DNA of 59,254 nt from Deltaproteobacteria bacterium (GTDB lineage Bacteria > Desulfobacterota > DSM-4660 > Desulfatiglandales > HGW-15): positions 1 to 59,254 of the forward strand of contig JAFGFM010000002.1 in the NCBI GenBank assembly GCA_016931115.1, written 5' to 3'. A program made the position numbers and the translations under genes. Each line of letters opens with the position of its first letter. Within the stretch, counting starts at the first letter, position 1. The notes under the pieces were generated by a model, which was not told the origin of the DNA, did not search any database, and saw only the letters and a list, made by a program, of their open reading frames with translations. Of the stretch, positions 34,800 to 43,371 are shown piece by piece.

Positions 34800-36380
34800 T
34801 TATAGTTCTATTCTTTTTACTGAAAATACATTTTCCAGATTTCCAAGTTTGTTCAACATGCTGTCGTTGATAGAGGCATCCGTGGCGAGCAGAATTATAT
34901 TTCTTTTGTTCGTTTTATCCTGCGCCACAGCCATTCTCTCTATATTTATCCCGTTATCCCCCATTATGGTGGCGATCCTGCCGATCGTGCCCGGCACATC
35001 AAGATTATGGAGAAGCAGGTTATGACCCTCAGGTATTGCCTCAAGGTAAAAATCATTTATGCGAAGTATCCTTGGCATTGTGTTGCCGAAGATTGTCCCT
35101 GAAATAACGTTTTCGCCATCACGGTATTTAACCTTTATGTAGATCAGGCTTGCGAAGTCATCTGAGGTGTTTGATTTGGATTCTATAACCTTTATACCCC
35201 TGTTTTTGGCGATAAATGATGCATTGATAAAATTTACATCATCCTTTAGTATTGGGGTCAGGAGCCCTTTTAGCGCCGCAGATGTCAGGGGTTTTACATC
35301 ATATTCAGCCACGTTGCCTGAATAGTTGATATGCACCTCATCTATACTGCTGTCTACCAGCTGTGTATGGAATATTCCCATCTTTTCCACAAGGGTGGCA
35401 TAGGGCTTCAGGATAGACATAAGCTCTGAACTGACAGAAGGTACATTAACCGCATTTTTCACTGTCCCGTTCAGGAGAAAGTCCACAATTTGCTCAGCGA
35501 CATCCTTTGCCACATTTTCCTGTGCCTCAAATGTGGATGCTCCAAGGTGAGGGGTGCATATGAAATTGGAGAGCTCCATAAGGGGTATCATTCCCGGGGG
35601 CTCTTTTTCAAAGACATCAACCGCTGCCCCTCCGAGATAGCCTGACTTGAGTGCATCATAGAGATCTTTTTCATTTATGATGCCGCCTCTGGCGCAGTTG
35701 ATGATCATGGCGCCCTTTTTCATCTTTGCGATTGTATCTTTGTTTATGAGGTTTGTTGTCTCCTCGGTTTTGGGGGTGTGAATGGTGATAAAATCAGACC
35801 TTGTAAGGAGATCGTCAAGGGATACCGGTTCTATGGAGAGTTTTTCCGCTATCTCTTGTTTGAGGTACGGGTCATATACGATTACCTTCATCTTCAAACC
35901 CTGTGCCCTGTCTGCAACTATCTGACCTATATGGCCTGCACCCACCAATCCAAGGGTTTTATTGAACAACTCCCTGCCTTCAAGTTTATTTTTTTCCCAC
36001 TTGCCGGCCTTGAGTGATGCTGTCGCCTGTGGGATGTTCCTTGCAAGTGACATAATCATGGACATGGTGTGTTCAGCGGTTGTGATGGTGTTGCCGTCAG
36101 GTGTATTCATAACGACTATACCCTTGCGGCTTGCCGCAGGTATATCCACATTGTCAAGGCCGATCCCAGCCCTGCCGATTACCTTGAGGTTTGTTGCCGC
36201 ATCAATAATGTCGGCGGTAACTGTTGTTGCGCTTCTTATGGCAAGTCCCTCATAATTTCCTATTATTTTTTTTAGTTCTTCTGGGGGAAGGCCTGTCTTG
36301 TAATCAACCTCAATCCCGTCCGCCTCCCTGAAAATCTTTAATCCTACCTCTGAAAGGGTATCGCTTACTAAAACCTTCAT
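34800..36380 (-). CDS. serA: D-3-phosphoglycerate dehydrogenase (long, with ASB and ACT domains)
   Basis: SerA oxidises 3-phosphoglycerate with NAD in the first step of serine synthesis. The 526-residue protein has the catalytic and nucleotide domains ('NLKVIGRAGIGLDNVDIPAA', 'GLVGAGHIGQIVADRAQGLK', 'CARGGIINEKDL', 'FICTPHLGAST' with the catalytic His), the intervening ASB domain and a C-terminal ACT domain ('GHNLLLHNLDVPGTIGRIAT'). The length matches the type-I enzymes regulated by serine. It is the first gene of a two-gene unit with DUF1844. Confidence 0.96.
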   Translation of the reverse strand: MKVLVSDTLSEVGLKIFREADGIEVDYKTGLPPEELKKIIGNYEGLAIRSATTVTADIIDAATNLKVIGRAGIGLDNVDIPAASRKGIVVMNTPDGNTITTAEHTMSMIMSLARNIPQATASLKAGKWEKNKLEGRELFNKTLGLVGAGHIGQIVADRAQGLKMKVIVYDPYLKQEIAEKLSIEPVSLDDLLTRSDFITIHTPKTEETTNLINKDTIAKMKKGAMIINCARGGIINEKDLYDALKSGYLGGAAVDVFEKEPPGMIPLMELSNFICTPHLGASTFEAQENVAKDVAEQIVDFLLNGTVKNAVNVPSVSSELMSILKPYATLVEKMGIFHTQLVDSSIDEVHINYSGNVAEYDVKPLTSAALKGLLTPILKDDVNFINASFIAKNRGIKVIESKSNTSDDFASLIYIKVKYRDGENVISGTIFGNTMPRILRINDFYLEAIPEGHNLLLHNLDVPGTIGRIATIMGDNGINIERMAVAQDKTNKRNIILLATDASINDSMLNKLGNLENVFSVKRIEL

Positions 36381-36630
36381 TTTTTATCTCTCCTTATTCC
36401 AGATTATGCATAAGATCAGTGCTATGCTGATCTGTAATCTTAAAAATCTGATTCTTAATCCCATGCAGAGAGTGAAAACATCTCCATTTAAAGTTTAAGT
36501 CAGATAATAAGCAGGCGGTTAAGCTAACATAAGCGATTGAATTGTCAATATTAAATTTTAGTTTATGTATGCTTGTTTTCATTCTCTTTATCTGATAACC
36601 TTCAACCATTACAGGAAAAAGGAATTAGAT

Positions 36631-36843
36631 ATGGGTATTATTGAAGTAGATATGTTTTTAAAGGATGTTGATGACCCCCAGCACCCGGTTGCAGAGAGCT
36701 TTCGTGAACTGCTTACCGAGGTGGCAGAACAGTATAGCTGCAACCTTGAGTCATTTGAGGTAAAGAGGGGGATTGTATCCTTTTCCTTTGACAGTGATGA
36801 ACTGATGGCAGATATAATCCAGATTCTGCATGTAGATGATTGA
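36631..36843 (+). CDS. Small conserved-looking protein of unknown function
   Basis: The 70-residue acidic protein begins 'MGIIEVDMFLKDVDDPQHPV' and includes 'FRELLTEVAEQYSCNLESFE'. The start at 36631 is chosen for the aaaagga upstream; the longer frame back to 36565 lacks a site. It looks like a single alpha/beta domain, with alternating strands ('GIVSFSFDSDELMADIIQIL'). I do not recognise the family. It lies between the divergent serA promoter region and the histidine kinase, convergent with the latter. Confidence 0.6.
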   Translation: MGIIEVDMFLKDVDDPQHPVAESFRELLTEVAEQYSCNLESFEVKRGIVSFSFDSDELMADIIQILHVDD

Positions 36844-36859
36844 TCCTCTCTTTGCTTTT

Positions 36860-38869
36860 TTAAGCCTCCAGCACCTCTTTCACCTTGGCTGCAAAGGCCT
36901 CCAGCGAAAAGGGCTTGGCTATGTTATTAATGCCCTCATCCAGCACCCCTCTATGAAGAATTACATTTGCAGTATACCCTGACATGAAAAGCACCTTGAG
37001 ATCAGCATGCTGTTTACACAACACTTCTGCCAGCTCGCGCCCGTTCATCTCAGGCAGTACAATATCTGTTATAAGGAGGTCGATTTTACTTGTGTACCCG
37101 CCTGCGAGTTTGAGGGCCTCTTTAGGGGTTGAGGTGCCCAAAACATGATATCTAAGTTTTTTAAGTACCATTTCAATAAGTTCCAGAATGGCTTTGTCAT
37201 CTTCCGCAACCATTATTGTCTGGCCCTGGCCAAAAGAGGAGCTCATTACTTTTTTATCAACTGGTTTGACAGTTTGAGATGTCTCTTCTTTAGGGAGATA
37301 TATCCTGAAGGTGGAACCTTTACCGGGTTCACTGTATACATTTATAAAGCCATTGTTCTGCTTGACTATCCCGTATATTGTTGAAAGACCAAGCCCGGTT
37401 CCCTTCCCGAAATCCTTTGTGGTGTAAAAAGGTTCAAAGATCTTTTCCTGCTGTTCCAGAGTCATGCCGATGCCGTCGTCACTTACTGCAAGCATTGCAT
37501 ATTCTCCTGGTTTAAAGCCAAGGTGGTCAGAGCAATACTCTTCATCAAATATGACATTTGCTGTTTCAATAGTAACCTTGCCGACATTTACTATTGCATC
37601 CCTTGCATTAACACTTAAGTTTACCAGTATCTGATCTACCTGAGATGGGTCCATTTTAACAGACCAGGTATCTGGCCCTGGCATCCATGCAAGGTCAATA
37701 TCTTCACCTATTAAACGTTTGATCATAGAAAGCATGCTTTTTATTGTATCATTAAGGTCAAGCACCTTTGGTGCAATAGGCTGTTTCCGTGCAAAGGCAA
37801 GTAGCTGTTTTGTAATATCTGTTGCGCGTTTTGAGGCATCCAGAATGTGATTGAGGTACCCGTGCAAAGGATCATCTGGTTTCACTGTTGTTAAGGCCAG
37901 TTCTGCGTAACCCATTATTACGCTTGATATGTTGTTATAGTCATGGGCAACACCACCGGCCAGATTTCCAATGGCCTCCATCTTTTGGGCCTGCTGAAGC
38001 TGTTTTTGGAGTTTTTCCTTTTCCTGCTCTGCGTTTTTCCTTTCGCTGATGTCGATCCATGTTCCCAGAGAATAGATCAATTCTCCATCTTTATATATGG
38101 GGGTAACGTTTATCTCAGACCAGGCAATTTCACCATTTTTTTTCCTGAATTTGCGCTCACTCCTTTTAACACCCTCCTTTTGCCTTTTTTCGATAGACCC
38201 ATATTTTGCATCTTCAACAGACCATGGGTATGGGATTTTTATTCCCAGCACATCCCCTGATGAAAACCCTGTAAGTGTTTCAAAAAACGGGTTTACATAC
38301 CTTACCGAGGTATCAGGATTGTAGACCACTATTGCAGTGGGAGAATTCTTAAGCAGGCTGGAATTGAATGACTCACTTTCCTGTAACGCCTTTTCTATGA
38401 GCTTTCGAGCAGTAATATCTCTCGTTATCTCTGTAAAACCTGTTACTTTTCCGCCTTGTTTAATAGGAGAAAACAGGGTCTCAAAATAGCGGCTATTATT
38501 AACATCATTGTATTCCGCAATAAACTGCTCCCCATTTAAGGCCCTTGCCTGTAGTGAATCCCAGTATTTGATTGTCTCAGGATTTCCAGAAAGTTTATGG
38601 GGTTGAATTCCGGATTTTATTTCAATATTTAACAGCTTTTCCCCCCTTTGTTTATATCTTTCATTAAATGCCTGAGATACCCCGTTACTGTCACAGATCA
38701 AGATAAAATCTTCTGTATTCTGCATCAGGGCATTATAATATGTCCTGATCCGCCTTAATTCTTCAATCTCTTCAAGCAGCCTGATTTTATCCTCTGTTTC
38801 ATTTTCAAGCCGGGTTTCAAGCTCTTTGATCTTCTTTTCCAATTCTTTTTCGATGTTTTGCATATTCAT
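36860..38869 (-). CDS. Hybrid sensor histidine kinase with two PAS domains and a receiver
   Basis: The 669-residue protein has an N-terminal coiled coil (residues 1-45), PAS1 ('YYNALMQNTEDFILICDSNG', ~45-150), PAS2 ('LLKNSPTAIVVYNPDTSVRY', ~165-280), a second coiled coil, then the HisKA box 'GNLAGGVAHDYNNISSVIMG' with the phosphorylated histidine near 309, the HATPase N box 'LVNLSVNARDAI' and 'DDGIGMTLEQQEKIFEPFYT' and 'GTGLGLSTIYGIVKQ'. The C-terminal receiver has the phospho-acceptor Asp in 'LLITDIVLPEMNG'. There is no membrane segment or DNA-binding domain, so it signals in the cytoplasm through another output. Signal and partner are unknown; it has no operon neighbour. Confidence 0.9.
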   Translation of the reverse strand: MNMQNIEKELEKKIKELETRLENETEDKIRLLEEIEELRRIRTYYNALMQNTEDFILICDSNGVSQAFNERYKQRGEKLLNIEIKSGIQPHKLSGNPETIKYWDSLQARALNGEQFIAEYNDVNNSRYFETLFSPIKQGGKVTGFTEITRDITARKLIEKALQESESFNSSLLKNSPTAIVVYNPDTSVRYVNPFFETLTGFSSGDVLGIKIPYPWSVEDAKYGSIEKRQKEGVKRSERKFRKKNGEIAWSEINVTPIYKDGELIYSLGTWIDISERKNAEQEKEKLQKQLQQAQKMEAIGNLAGGVAHDYNNISSVIMGYAELALTTVKPDDPLHGYLNHILDASKRATDITKQLLAFARKQPIAPKVLDLNDTIKSMLSMIKRLIGEDIDLAWMPGPDTWSVKMDPSQVDQILVNLSVNARDAIVNVGKVTIETANVIFDEEYCSDHLGFKPGEYAMLAVSDDGIGMTLEQQEKIFEPFYTTKDFGKGTGLGLSTIYGIVKQNNGFINVYSEPGKGSTFRIYLPKEETSQTVKPVDKKVMSSSFGQGQTIMVAEDDKAILELIEMVLKKLRYHVLGTSTPKEALKLAGGYTSKIDLLITDIVLPEMNGRELAEVLCKQHADLKVLFMSGYTANVILHRGVLDEGINNIAKPFSLEAFAAKVKEVLEA

Positions 38870-39357
38870 CCGGGAACCTGTGTATTATCTTCTGATACGA
38901 AATAATTTTCTCTGTTTCATATATACCCCACCAAAAATGGTGAAGAGGGAGCTATAAAATTCTCAGTCAGAATTTTATCTCATAAAAAACATACCCAACA
39001 GTTACCAATAGACCTTCAAAAACCTGAAAAATTAAATCCATAATAAATTTTATCCAATCTGTTATCAAGTATAAATACCTTTAATTTTTGCATAATCCTT
39101 TGATGGATATCGCTGTAGTCAGTTGAAAAAACATTGACTGATTCGGAGTTTATTCCGAAAAAGTCTTGACTAATCCGGAATGCATGCAATTTTTGGTCAG
39201 CAATTAAACGATCCTTTACCGAATATAACAAAAGAGACTTGAAAAAATTATCCACCTGTCATGCCTGAATGAGACATTTAAATGCTTTGATTTTTTTTAT
39301 CGGTTTTTAGTTACGTTTAAAAGAAAAATAATAACACAAGGCAAATACAGGGAATAC
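38870..39357. other. Non-coding stretch upstream of the toxin remnants
   Basis: No gene is supported. A 79-codon minus frame (39016-39255) has a GTG start without a ribosome binding site and no known motif. The AT-rich area around 39130-39180 contains repeated attcgga/tccgaa-type motifs, which may be an old operator. Confidence 0.45.
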
Positions 39358-39474
39358 ATGATCAATTTCTAATGGGATATTGATAAAGCAAAAAAGAATC
39401 TCAAAAAGCATCATGTTTCTTTCAGTGAAGCTGTAACAATTTTCAATAACGAATTACATATAACTATAATATGA
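39358..39474 (+). pseudogene. Degraded BrnT-type toxin gene
   Basis: Read from the ATG at 39358 the frame gives M-I-N-F, a stop, then 'WDIDKAKKNLKKHHVSFSEA' and 'VTIFNNEL', and ends at 39472-39474. This matches the start of BrnT toxins (pattern F-x-W-D-x-x-K-A-x-x-N-x-x-K-H-x-V-S-F-x-E-A). The TAA at the fifth codon and truncation after ~38 codons make it non-functional. Its antitoxin is not visible. Confidence 0.7.
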
Positions 39475-39507
39475 TCCGGACCATTCCGAATAGGAGGATA
39501 GAAACCG

Positions 39508-39915
39508 TTGATAATAGTACTTGATGCGAGTGCTGCAATAGAAATTGTCCTTCAGAGAAGTTACTGCAAGCCCTTTGAAAATTATCTGACAGAATCTGAC
39601 TGGATAATGGCTCCTGGACTTTTTATAGCAGAAGTCAGTAATGTATTTTGGAAGTATTATAAATTTAGCAACCTCCCTTTGGAGCAGTGTGAGAAGGCAA
39701 TAGAATATGCTGTAGACCTGCCTGATGAATATTGTGATGACCGGACATTATACAAAGAGGCATTTTTGTTAGGATGCAAGGTCGGCAAACCAGTATATGA
39801 TATGTTCTGTCTTGTTCTTACCAAACATGAGCTAATCGGAAATCTGACCCCTTTCTACATGCTGACCTCTTTCTGCATGGCCACAGCTTTTGGATCAAGA
39901 TTTAAAGAATTTTGA
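39508..39915 (+). CDS. PIN-domain (VapC-type) protein
   Basis: PIN domains are Mg-dependent RNases, usually toxins of VapBC pairs. The 135-residue protein uses TTG with taggagg upstream. It has 'IIVLDASAAIEIVL' with the first Asp at 6, 'LFIAEVSNVFWKY' with the Glu near 43, and 'GKPVYDMFCLVLTKHE' with the third acidic residue near 98. The last ~25 residues ('FYMLTSFCMATAFGSRFKEF') lack the usual T-x-D fourth acid. No VapB-like antitoxin gene precedes it; the broken BrnT lies 33 bases upstream. It may be a weakened or orphan toxin. Confidence 0.75.
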   Translation: MIIVLDASAAIEIVLQRSYCKPFENYLTESDWIMAPGLFIAEVSNVFWKYYKFSNLPLEQCEKAIEYAVDLPDEYCDDRTLYKEAFLLGCKVGKPVYDMFCLVLTKHELIGNLTPFYMLTSFCMATAFGSRFKEF

Positions 39916-39984
39916 ATCTTCCAATATACTGTTTTAAACAAAGTATTTTCAAAACGGAGTACACGGAGAGCACGGAGTGAAAAA

Positions 39985-40473
39985 CTACAGTCGATCTAGC
40001 TCCTTCTCTCCTGGCCAGTACTTTAAGCGCTCTCCTTCTCCAACATCAATAAGGCGCTCGACAAGAACTTTATAGCCGAGACGTTCGTAGAATTGCCTTG
40101 ATGGTAAAGATATACTCAAGGTTAGTTTTGAGATGCCATTGTCCCTTGCGATTTGCTCAAGCCGAGTCATTATGGCCTTCCCATAACCTTTCCGCTGATG
40201 AGTGTAGCGCACAAAGACTCCTGATATTTCGGATACAATAATGGAGCCGGTTGCCAGGATTGATTCATCTTCTTCAGATATGAGAACCAGTATCTTTCCA
40301 GCTGAGCTCCGTTTGGTAATCTCTCGCTCAGAATGATGCTCTTTAAAAAACATCACCGCACGCGGTGGATATATTTCCGGATAGGAAGCATCAATAGTCT
40401 CATAAATCATACGATGAAGCGGACGTAAATCAGTAGCATTTAATTCACGAATCATGGTTGTCATATCTTTCAT
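39985..40473 (-). CDS. GNAT-family N-acetyltransferase
   Basis: The start is uncertain; 40473 (ATGAAAGATATG) or the ATG at 40464 both fit, neither with a strong ribosome binding site. The ~162 residues give the acetyl-CoA site 'GVFVRYTHQRKGYGKAIMTR' (R/Q-x-x-G-x-G/A near 110) and 'LSISLPSRQFYERLGYKVLV' motif B, the normal GNAT C-terminal. The acceptor is unknown. It lies downstream of an attC-like sequence and the lipoprotein gene, in the same orientation, which is typical of integron cassette genes. Confidence 0.8.
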   Translation of the reverse strand: MKDMTTMIRELNATDLRPLHRMIYETIDASYPEIYPPRAVMFFKEHHSEREITKRSSAGKILVLISEEDESILATGSIIVSEISGVFVRYTHQRKGYGKAIMTRLEQIARDNGISKLTLSISLPSRQFYERLGYKVLVERLIDVGEGERLKYWPGEKELDRL

Positions 40474-40562
40474 TATTTTCTGCCAAACGGTGTAAATAAT
40501 AAACCAGCGAGCATTTACTCTAGTCACGTTGATTTTTATGCTTACAATTCTAATCTTCTCTC

Positions 40563-40646
40563 GTTAACGCCTTGCTTATTAGCCCCACCATGATTTTCGC
40601 AACAAGCAAGAGGCCCTTCGGGGTTTAGTATAGTTAAGTGTTAGGT
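40563..40646 (-). repeat. attC-like site (integron cassette recombination site candidate)
   Basis: On the plus strand the stretch starts with GTTAACG (40563-40569) and ends with GTTAGGT (40640-40646), which fits GTTRRRY. An internal imperfect stem pairs gccttgctta (40569-40578) with a bulged partner in 40601-40614. The other core is one base off the RYYYAAC consensus. Size (84 bases) and location between two small co-directional genes fit an attC site, but the core match is incomplete. Confidence 0.3.
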
Positions 40647-40654
40647 GAATTTAT

Positions 40655-41080
40655 TCACTGAATATTTGTCGCTCCTCGAAAATGAGGTTGAGCACTTTCA
40701 TTAGTATAACAACTCGCTCCGCCTGTACCTATTGGAGTATAACTCTGAACAACTCCATCCTTAATATGAAAAATATTGTTGCATGCAGCGAATTGCTGCA
40801 TACACCGCGTGAATTTGCTGTAAGAAGCAAAATCAATAGTATTGTTGTAGATAGTCCCCCCACCGGTACAACTTGCAAAATTTTTACCATTAACATAATT
40901 CCAGATCTGAGTTCCGTCTGAAGCAACTGTTTTCACAACTTGCATCGTCAAGAATATGGGGTGAGTCTCAAGAGCCACTACTGGTTGACCAACCCAAGCA
41001 TCCAGATCTATTTGTCTAACCTTAGGTATTGCACAGCTTGATAAAAATACGATGAGTACAATAAATTTTAGTAATTTCAT
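40655..41080 (-). CDS. Small lipoprotein of unknown function
   Basis: The 141-residue protein has a lipoprotein signal: 'LLKFIVLIVFLSSCAIPK', with Cys16 as the lipidation site. The mature part includes 'DLDAWVGQPVVALETHPIFL', 'WNYVNGKNFASCTGGG' and four further cysteines that could form disulfides. I recognise no named family. aggaga precedes the start. It sits in the same orientation as the two genes upstream, 39 bases after 41120. Confidence 0.65.
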   Translation of the reverse strand: MKLLKFIVLIVFLSSCAIPKVRQIDLDAWVGQPVVALETHPIFLTMQVVKTVASDGTQIWNYVNGKNFASCTGGGTIYNNTIDFASYSKFTRCMQQFAACNNIFHIKDGVVQSYTPIGTGGASCYTNESAQPHFRGATNIQ

Positions 41081-41119
41081 ATCTACTCTTCTCCTATGTG
41101 AAAATCTTTGCTTGCCGGT

Positions 41120-41407
41120 TTAGGAATTCTCTCCTATGATTCTCCTCGCCTCATTCGTGATACTTGGTGGAATCCTCTTGGACTTCAATACCAAGTTTAA
41201 TGCTTCTTTTTGCTTGCCATCATCGAATATTAGTTTTGCATTACCCACCCGAATGGCAGCACCAGCCTCATTACTTACTCCTATTTTCACAAGTTGGTCG
41301 ATTGCATCTTCTCTTGTAATACGGCTAGATGCATACCTTTGGAATATTTCGTAGTTCTCCACGAATGCTTGTTTGCCGACGGAACTAAGTTTACGTACTA
41401 GATCCAT
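41120..41407 (-). CDS. Small helical protein of unknown function
   Basis: Start 41407 (MDLVRKLSSVGKQ) is chosen because aaggag lies eight bases upstream. The 95-residue product is helical ('FVENYEIFQRYASSRITRED', then 'QLVKIGVSNEAGAAIRVGNA'), with no membrane segment or cysteine. I recognise no family. It follows the 41450 gene by 42 bases and precedes the lipoprotein gene. The three may be one transcription unit driven by the promoter at 41902. Confidence 0.6.
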   Translation of the reverse strand: MDLVRKLSSVGKQAFVENYEIFQRYASSRITREDAIDQLVKIGVSNEAGAAIRVGNAKLIFDDGKQKEALNLVLKSKRIPPSITNEARRIIGENS

Positions 41408-41449
41408 ATTGTTTCTCCTTATTTGCCTCACCTAAATAACGAACTGCGA

Positions 41450-41872
41450 TTAGGCTAGGTCTTTTTTGTTTATAGCCACAACTGCTTTATAAATACCCTT
41501 GGTTCTCCAGCTCCGAAGATATCCTGAGCGCAGGTTACTGCTTATGTCCGAATAGGCTGTGAATTTGGAAGCATTCCAAACCTTAATTTCGTCAGTACCA
41601 TCGACTTTAAAAAGACGAATATAGGCTTGCTTATTTTCTAGTAGTGCCTGTTTAAATGCCTCTGCTCCTTCAGGATAGTAAATAATTTCTAGATTCGATG
41701 CTTGCTTTCTCGTTTGTTTTTTCTGCTTCAATAAACTTATAGGTGTTTCATTATTTTTTGCCTCATAATAGTCTAGGATTTTTTCGATTACATTCGCAGG
41801 TGTATCAAACCCTTGTGCATAACTTTCGAGGCGCTTATACAGGGTTTCTGGAATTCTAATGACTTGGCTCAT
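41450..41872 (-). CDS. Ribbon-helix-helix-like regulator with unfamiliar C-terminal domain
   Basis: Start 41872 is chosen for the aaggaggttt upstream. The first ~40 of 140 residues look like a ribbon-helix-helix DNA-binding module ('MSQVIRIPETLYKRLESYAQ' with 'TPANVIEKILDYY'). The C-terminal domain ('YIRLFKVDGTDEIKVWNASK', 'LRSWRTKGIYKAVVAINKKD') has no name I know. It stands at the head of a possible four-gene set, and its promoter region contains a repeated CCAAAA/TTTTGG motif, so it may be autoregulated. Confidence 0.6.
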   Translation of the reverse strand: MSQVIRIPETLYKRLESYAQGFDTPANVIEKILDYYEAKNNETPISLLKQKKQTRKQASNLEIIYYPEGAEAFKQALLENKQAYIRLFKVDGTDEIKVWNASKFTAYSDISSNLRSGYLRSWRTKGIYKAVVAINKKDLA

Positions 41873-41901
41873 TTTCAAACCTCCTTGATGTTTTTGGGAA
41901 T

Positions 41902-41929
41902 ATTGTAACCAAAACTCCAAAAATGTCAA
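41902..41929 (-). promoter_or_regulatory. Near-consensus sigma-70 promoter with overlapping dyad
   Basis: Read on the minus strand, TTGACA (41929-41924), 16 bases, TACAAT (41907-41902). CCAAAA and TTTTGG half-sites flank the -35 and lie in the spacer, consistent with an operator for the RHH protein encoded just downstream. Confidence 0.6.
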
Positions 41930-42761
41930 GAAGTTTTTTGGCTAACATATGAGCAGCGGGCAGATTTTCCGATATGAGATTTATAATTTGCATAATAAAA
42001 ACCATATCCACTTCTTAAAAAAGATATTTTACATAATCAAAAAAATAGTGATGCAAAAACAGAAAATAGTGCAAATAATAAAAGCAATGCCAAATGTAAG
42101 ACGGCCTGTTTTAAACCATATACTATTGATTTTGTCAAAAAATATAAGGATGTTTATCCGGGAAGGGCTTTTAAGAGATCAACTCCTTGTTTCGCCAAAG
42201 CTTTGCGCGAGGATTGATTAAGATGATAAAAGGCTGTTTTAAAAAATAGGTAAAACACGATGACACATAATCCGCCGTCGCAAAAGTTAGGGCGGGACAA
42301 GAGTACCACCCTACGAATAATACCATTAGAATGATTGGTAAAGAGTGGCGAAGATGTTGTGTTGGCGATTTGAAACCTGGATTACCCGATCAAGATAGTA
42401 GGGTAATGACAAGGTGGGTGGATTATGCGGTTCAATGTCTGCTTAAAGCGTCAGTCTTCATTTCAAGTTTCGCCCTGACAAGTCAGACTGACAAGCAAGT
42501 CGGACAATGACGAGTTGAATGGTTTACGAGGCTTCATCCTCACTCGCTTCAGTTTGCACATATCAGGAAGCTCTCAAACTCAGATACTTGTATTTCTAAT
42601 TCTAAGGAGCCATAAAATTTGACGATAGTATCAAATGATACTATCGTTGATATGCTAAGGCAATAATTGGAATTTTTTTTATATCGGTTTTCTTCTAATT
42701 GACCGTTATTATAGATTAACATATACTAAGCATCTGAGAACATTACTTGGTGGGTTGAACC
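41930..42761. other. Non-coding stretch with one strong dyad
   Basis: A 90-codon plus frame (41949-42221) has no recognisable motif and is not listed as a gene. The rest contains no supported gene, and no transposase motif could be read in any frame. The only clear structure is the dyad at 42622-42647. Confidence 0.45.
42622..42647. promoter_or_regulatory. 26-bp dyad 115 bases upstream of the BrnT/BrnA pair
   Basis: Arms acgatagtatca (42622-42633) and tgatactatcgt (42636-42647) are perfect complements with a two-base spacer. Type II antitoxins usually repress their own operon at such sites. A role as a hairpin is possible but the tiny loop is unfavourable. Confidence 0.5.
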
Positions 42762-43049
42762 TTGTTCATTATAGATGATATTATCTGGTTTGATAGCATA
42801 GTCGAAAAGCTTGCATGGAAACATAATGTCATGCCCTCTGAAGTTGAAGAGGTCTTAAGTGGCAATTGTCTTATTTTTAGAAAAGAAAAAGGCAGAGTTG
42901 AAGGGGAACATTTATATAATGCACTTGGCAAAACAGATGCCGGACGTTTTTTATCTGTCTTCTTTATCAGAAAAATGAATAATAAGGCACTTATTGTCAC
43001 AGCAAGAGATATGACCAATAATGAAAGGAAAAGATATGGGAAAAAATAA
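42762..43049 (+). CDS. brnT: BrnT-family toxin
   Basis: BrnT toxins are RelE-like ribonucleases that stop translation until neutralised by BrnA. The 95-residue protein uses a TTG with ggtggg upstream. It has 'IVEKLAWKHNVMPSEVEEVL' near residue 13 and the C-terminal signature 'ALIVTARDMTNNERKRYGKK', where the R-D-M-T-x-x-E-R-K-R-Y motif is typical. The antitoxin gene starts inside its end, 13 bases before its stop is complete. Confidence 0.85.
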   Translation: MFIIDDIIWFDSIVEKLAWKHNVMPSEVEEVLSGNCLIFRKEKGRVEGEHLYNALGKTDAGRFLSVFFIRKMNNKALIVTARDMTNNERKRYGKK

Positions 43050-43287
43050 GGATATAAAAAATATGTCAATTAATGAGGCATCTGAATATTGGGATGAACA
43101 CGATTTTGAAGAATGCGATGATATCCGAAAGGTGGAAGAAATCCAATTCACATTTAAAAAGAAAAAATATATAGGAATCGATATTGAGTTATATTCCCTT
43201 ATAAAAAATAAAGCTAAATCATTAGATAAACCTGAAGACACCCTTATCAAGGAATGGCTATCTGAGAAGGCAGGTTTATCAGCATAA
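43036..43287 (+). CDS. brnA: BrnA/CopG-type antitoxin
   Basis: The 83-residue protein (start 43036, aaagga seven bases upstream) carries the CopG-antitoxin-type motif: 'SINEASEYWDEHDFEECDDI' in the N-terminal half and the basic 'FKKKKYIGIDIELYSLIKNK', then a C-terminal 'TLIKEWLSEK'. It overlaps the toxin gene by 14 bases. Toxin first, antitoxin second is the BrnTA order. It should repress the operon, probably at the dyad at 42622. Confidence 0.82.
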   Translation: MGKNKDIKNMSINEASEYWDEHDFEECDDIRKVEEIQFTFKKKKYIGIDIELYSLIKNKAKSLDKPEDTLIKEWLSEKAGLSA

Positions 43288-43371
43288 CCAGAATATGTAA
43301 ATCCATTATTATATCCTATGATTGATTAGTAAAATATTTTATAGGATATTGTTCAAATAAAAACACCCCTT

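Noticed and set aside
39016-39255. 79-codon minus-strand frame downstream of the histidine kinase start
   Set aside because: GTG start without a ribosome binding site, no motif, and no family recognisable; AT-rich region where chance frames are common.
41949-42221. 90-codon plus-strand frame upstream of the BrnT/BrnA genes
   Set aside because: No domain, poor start context and a composition (basic, Ile-rich) expected of translated AT-rich non-coding DNA.
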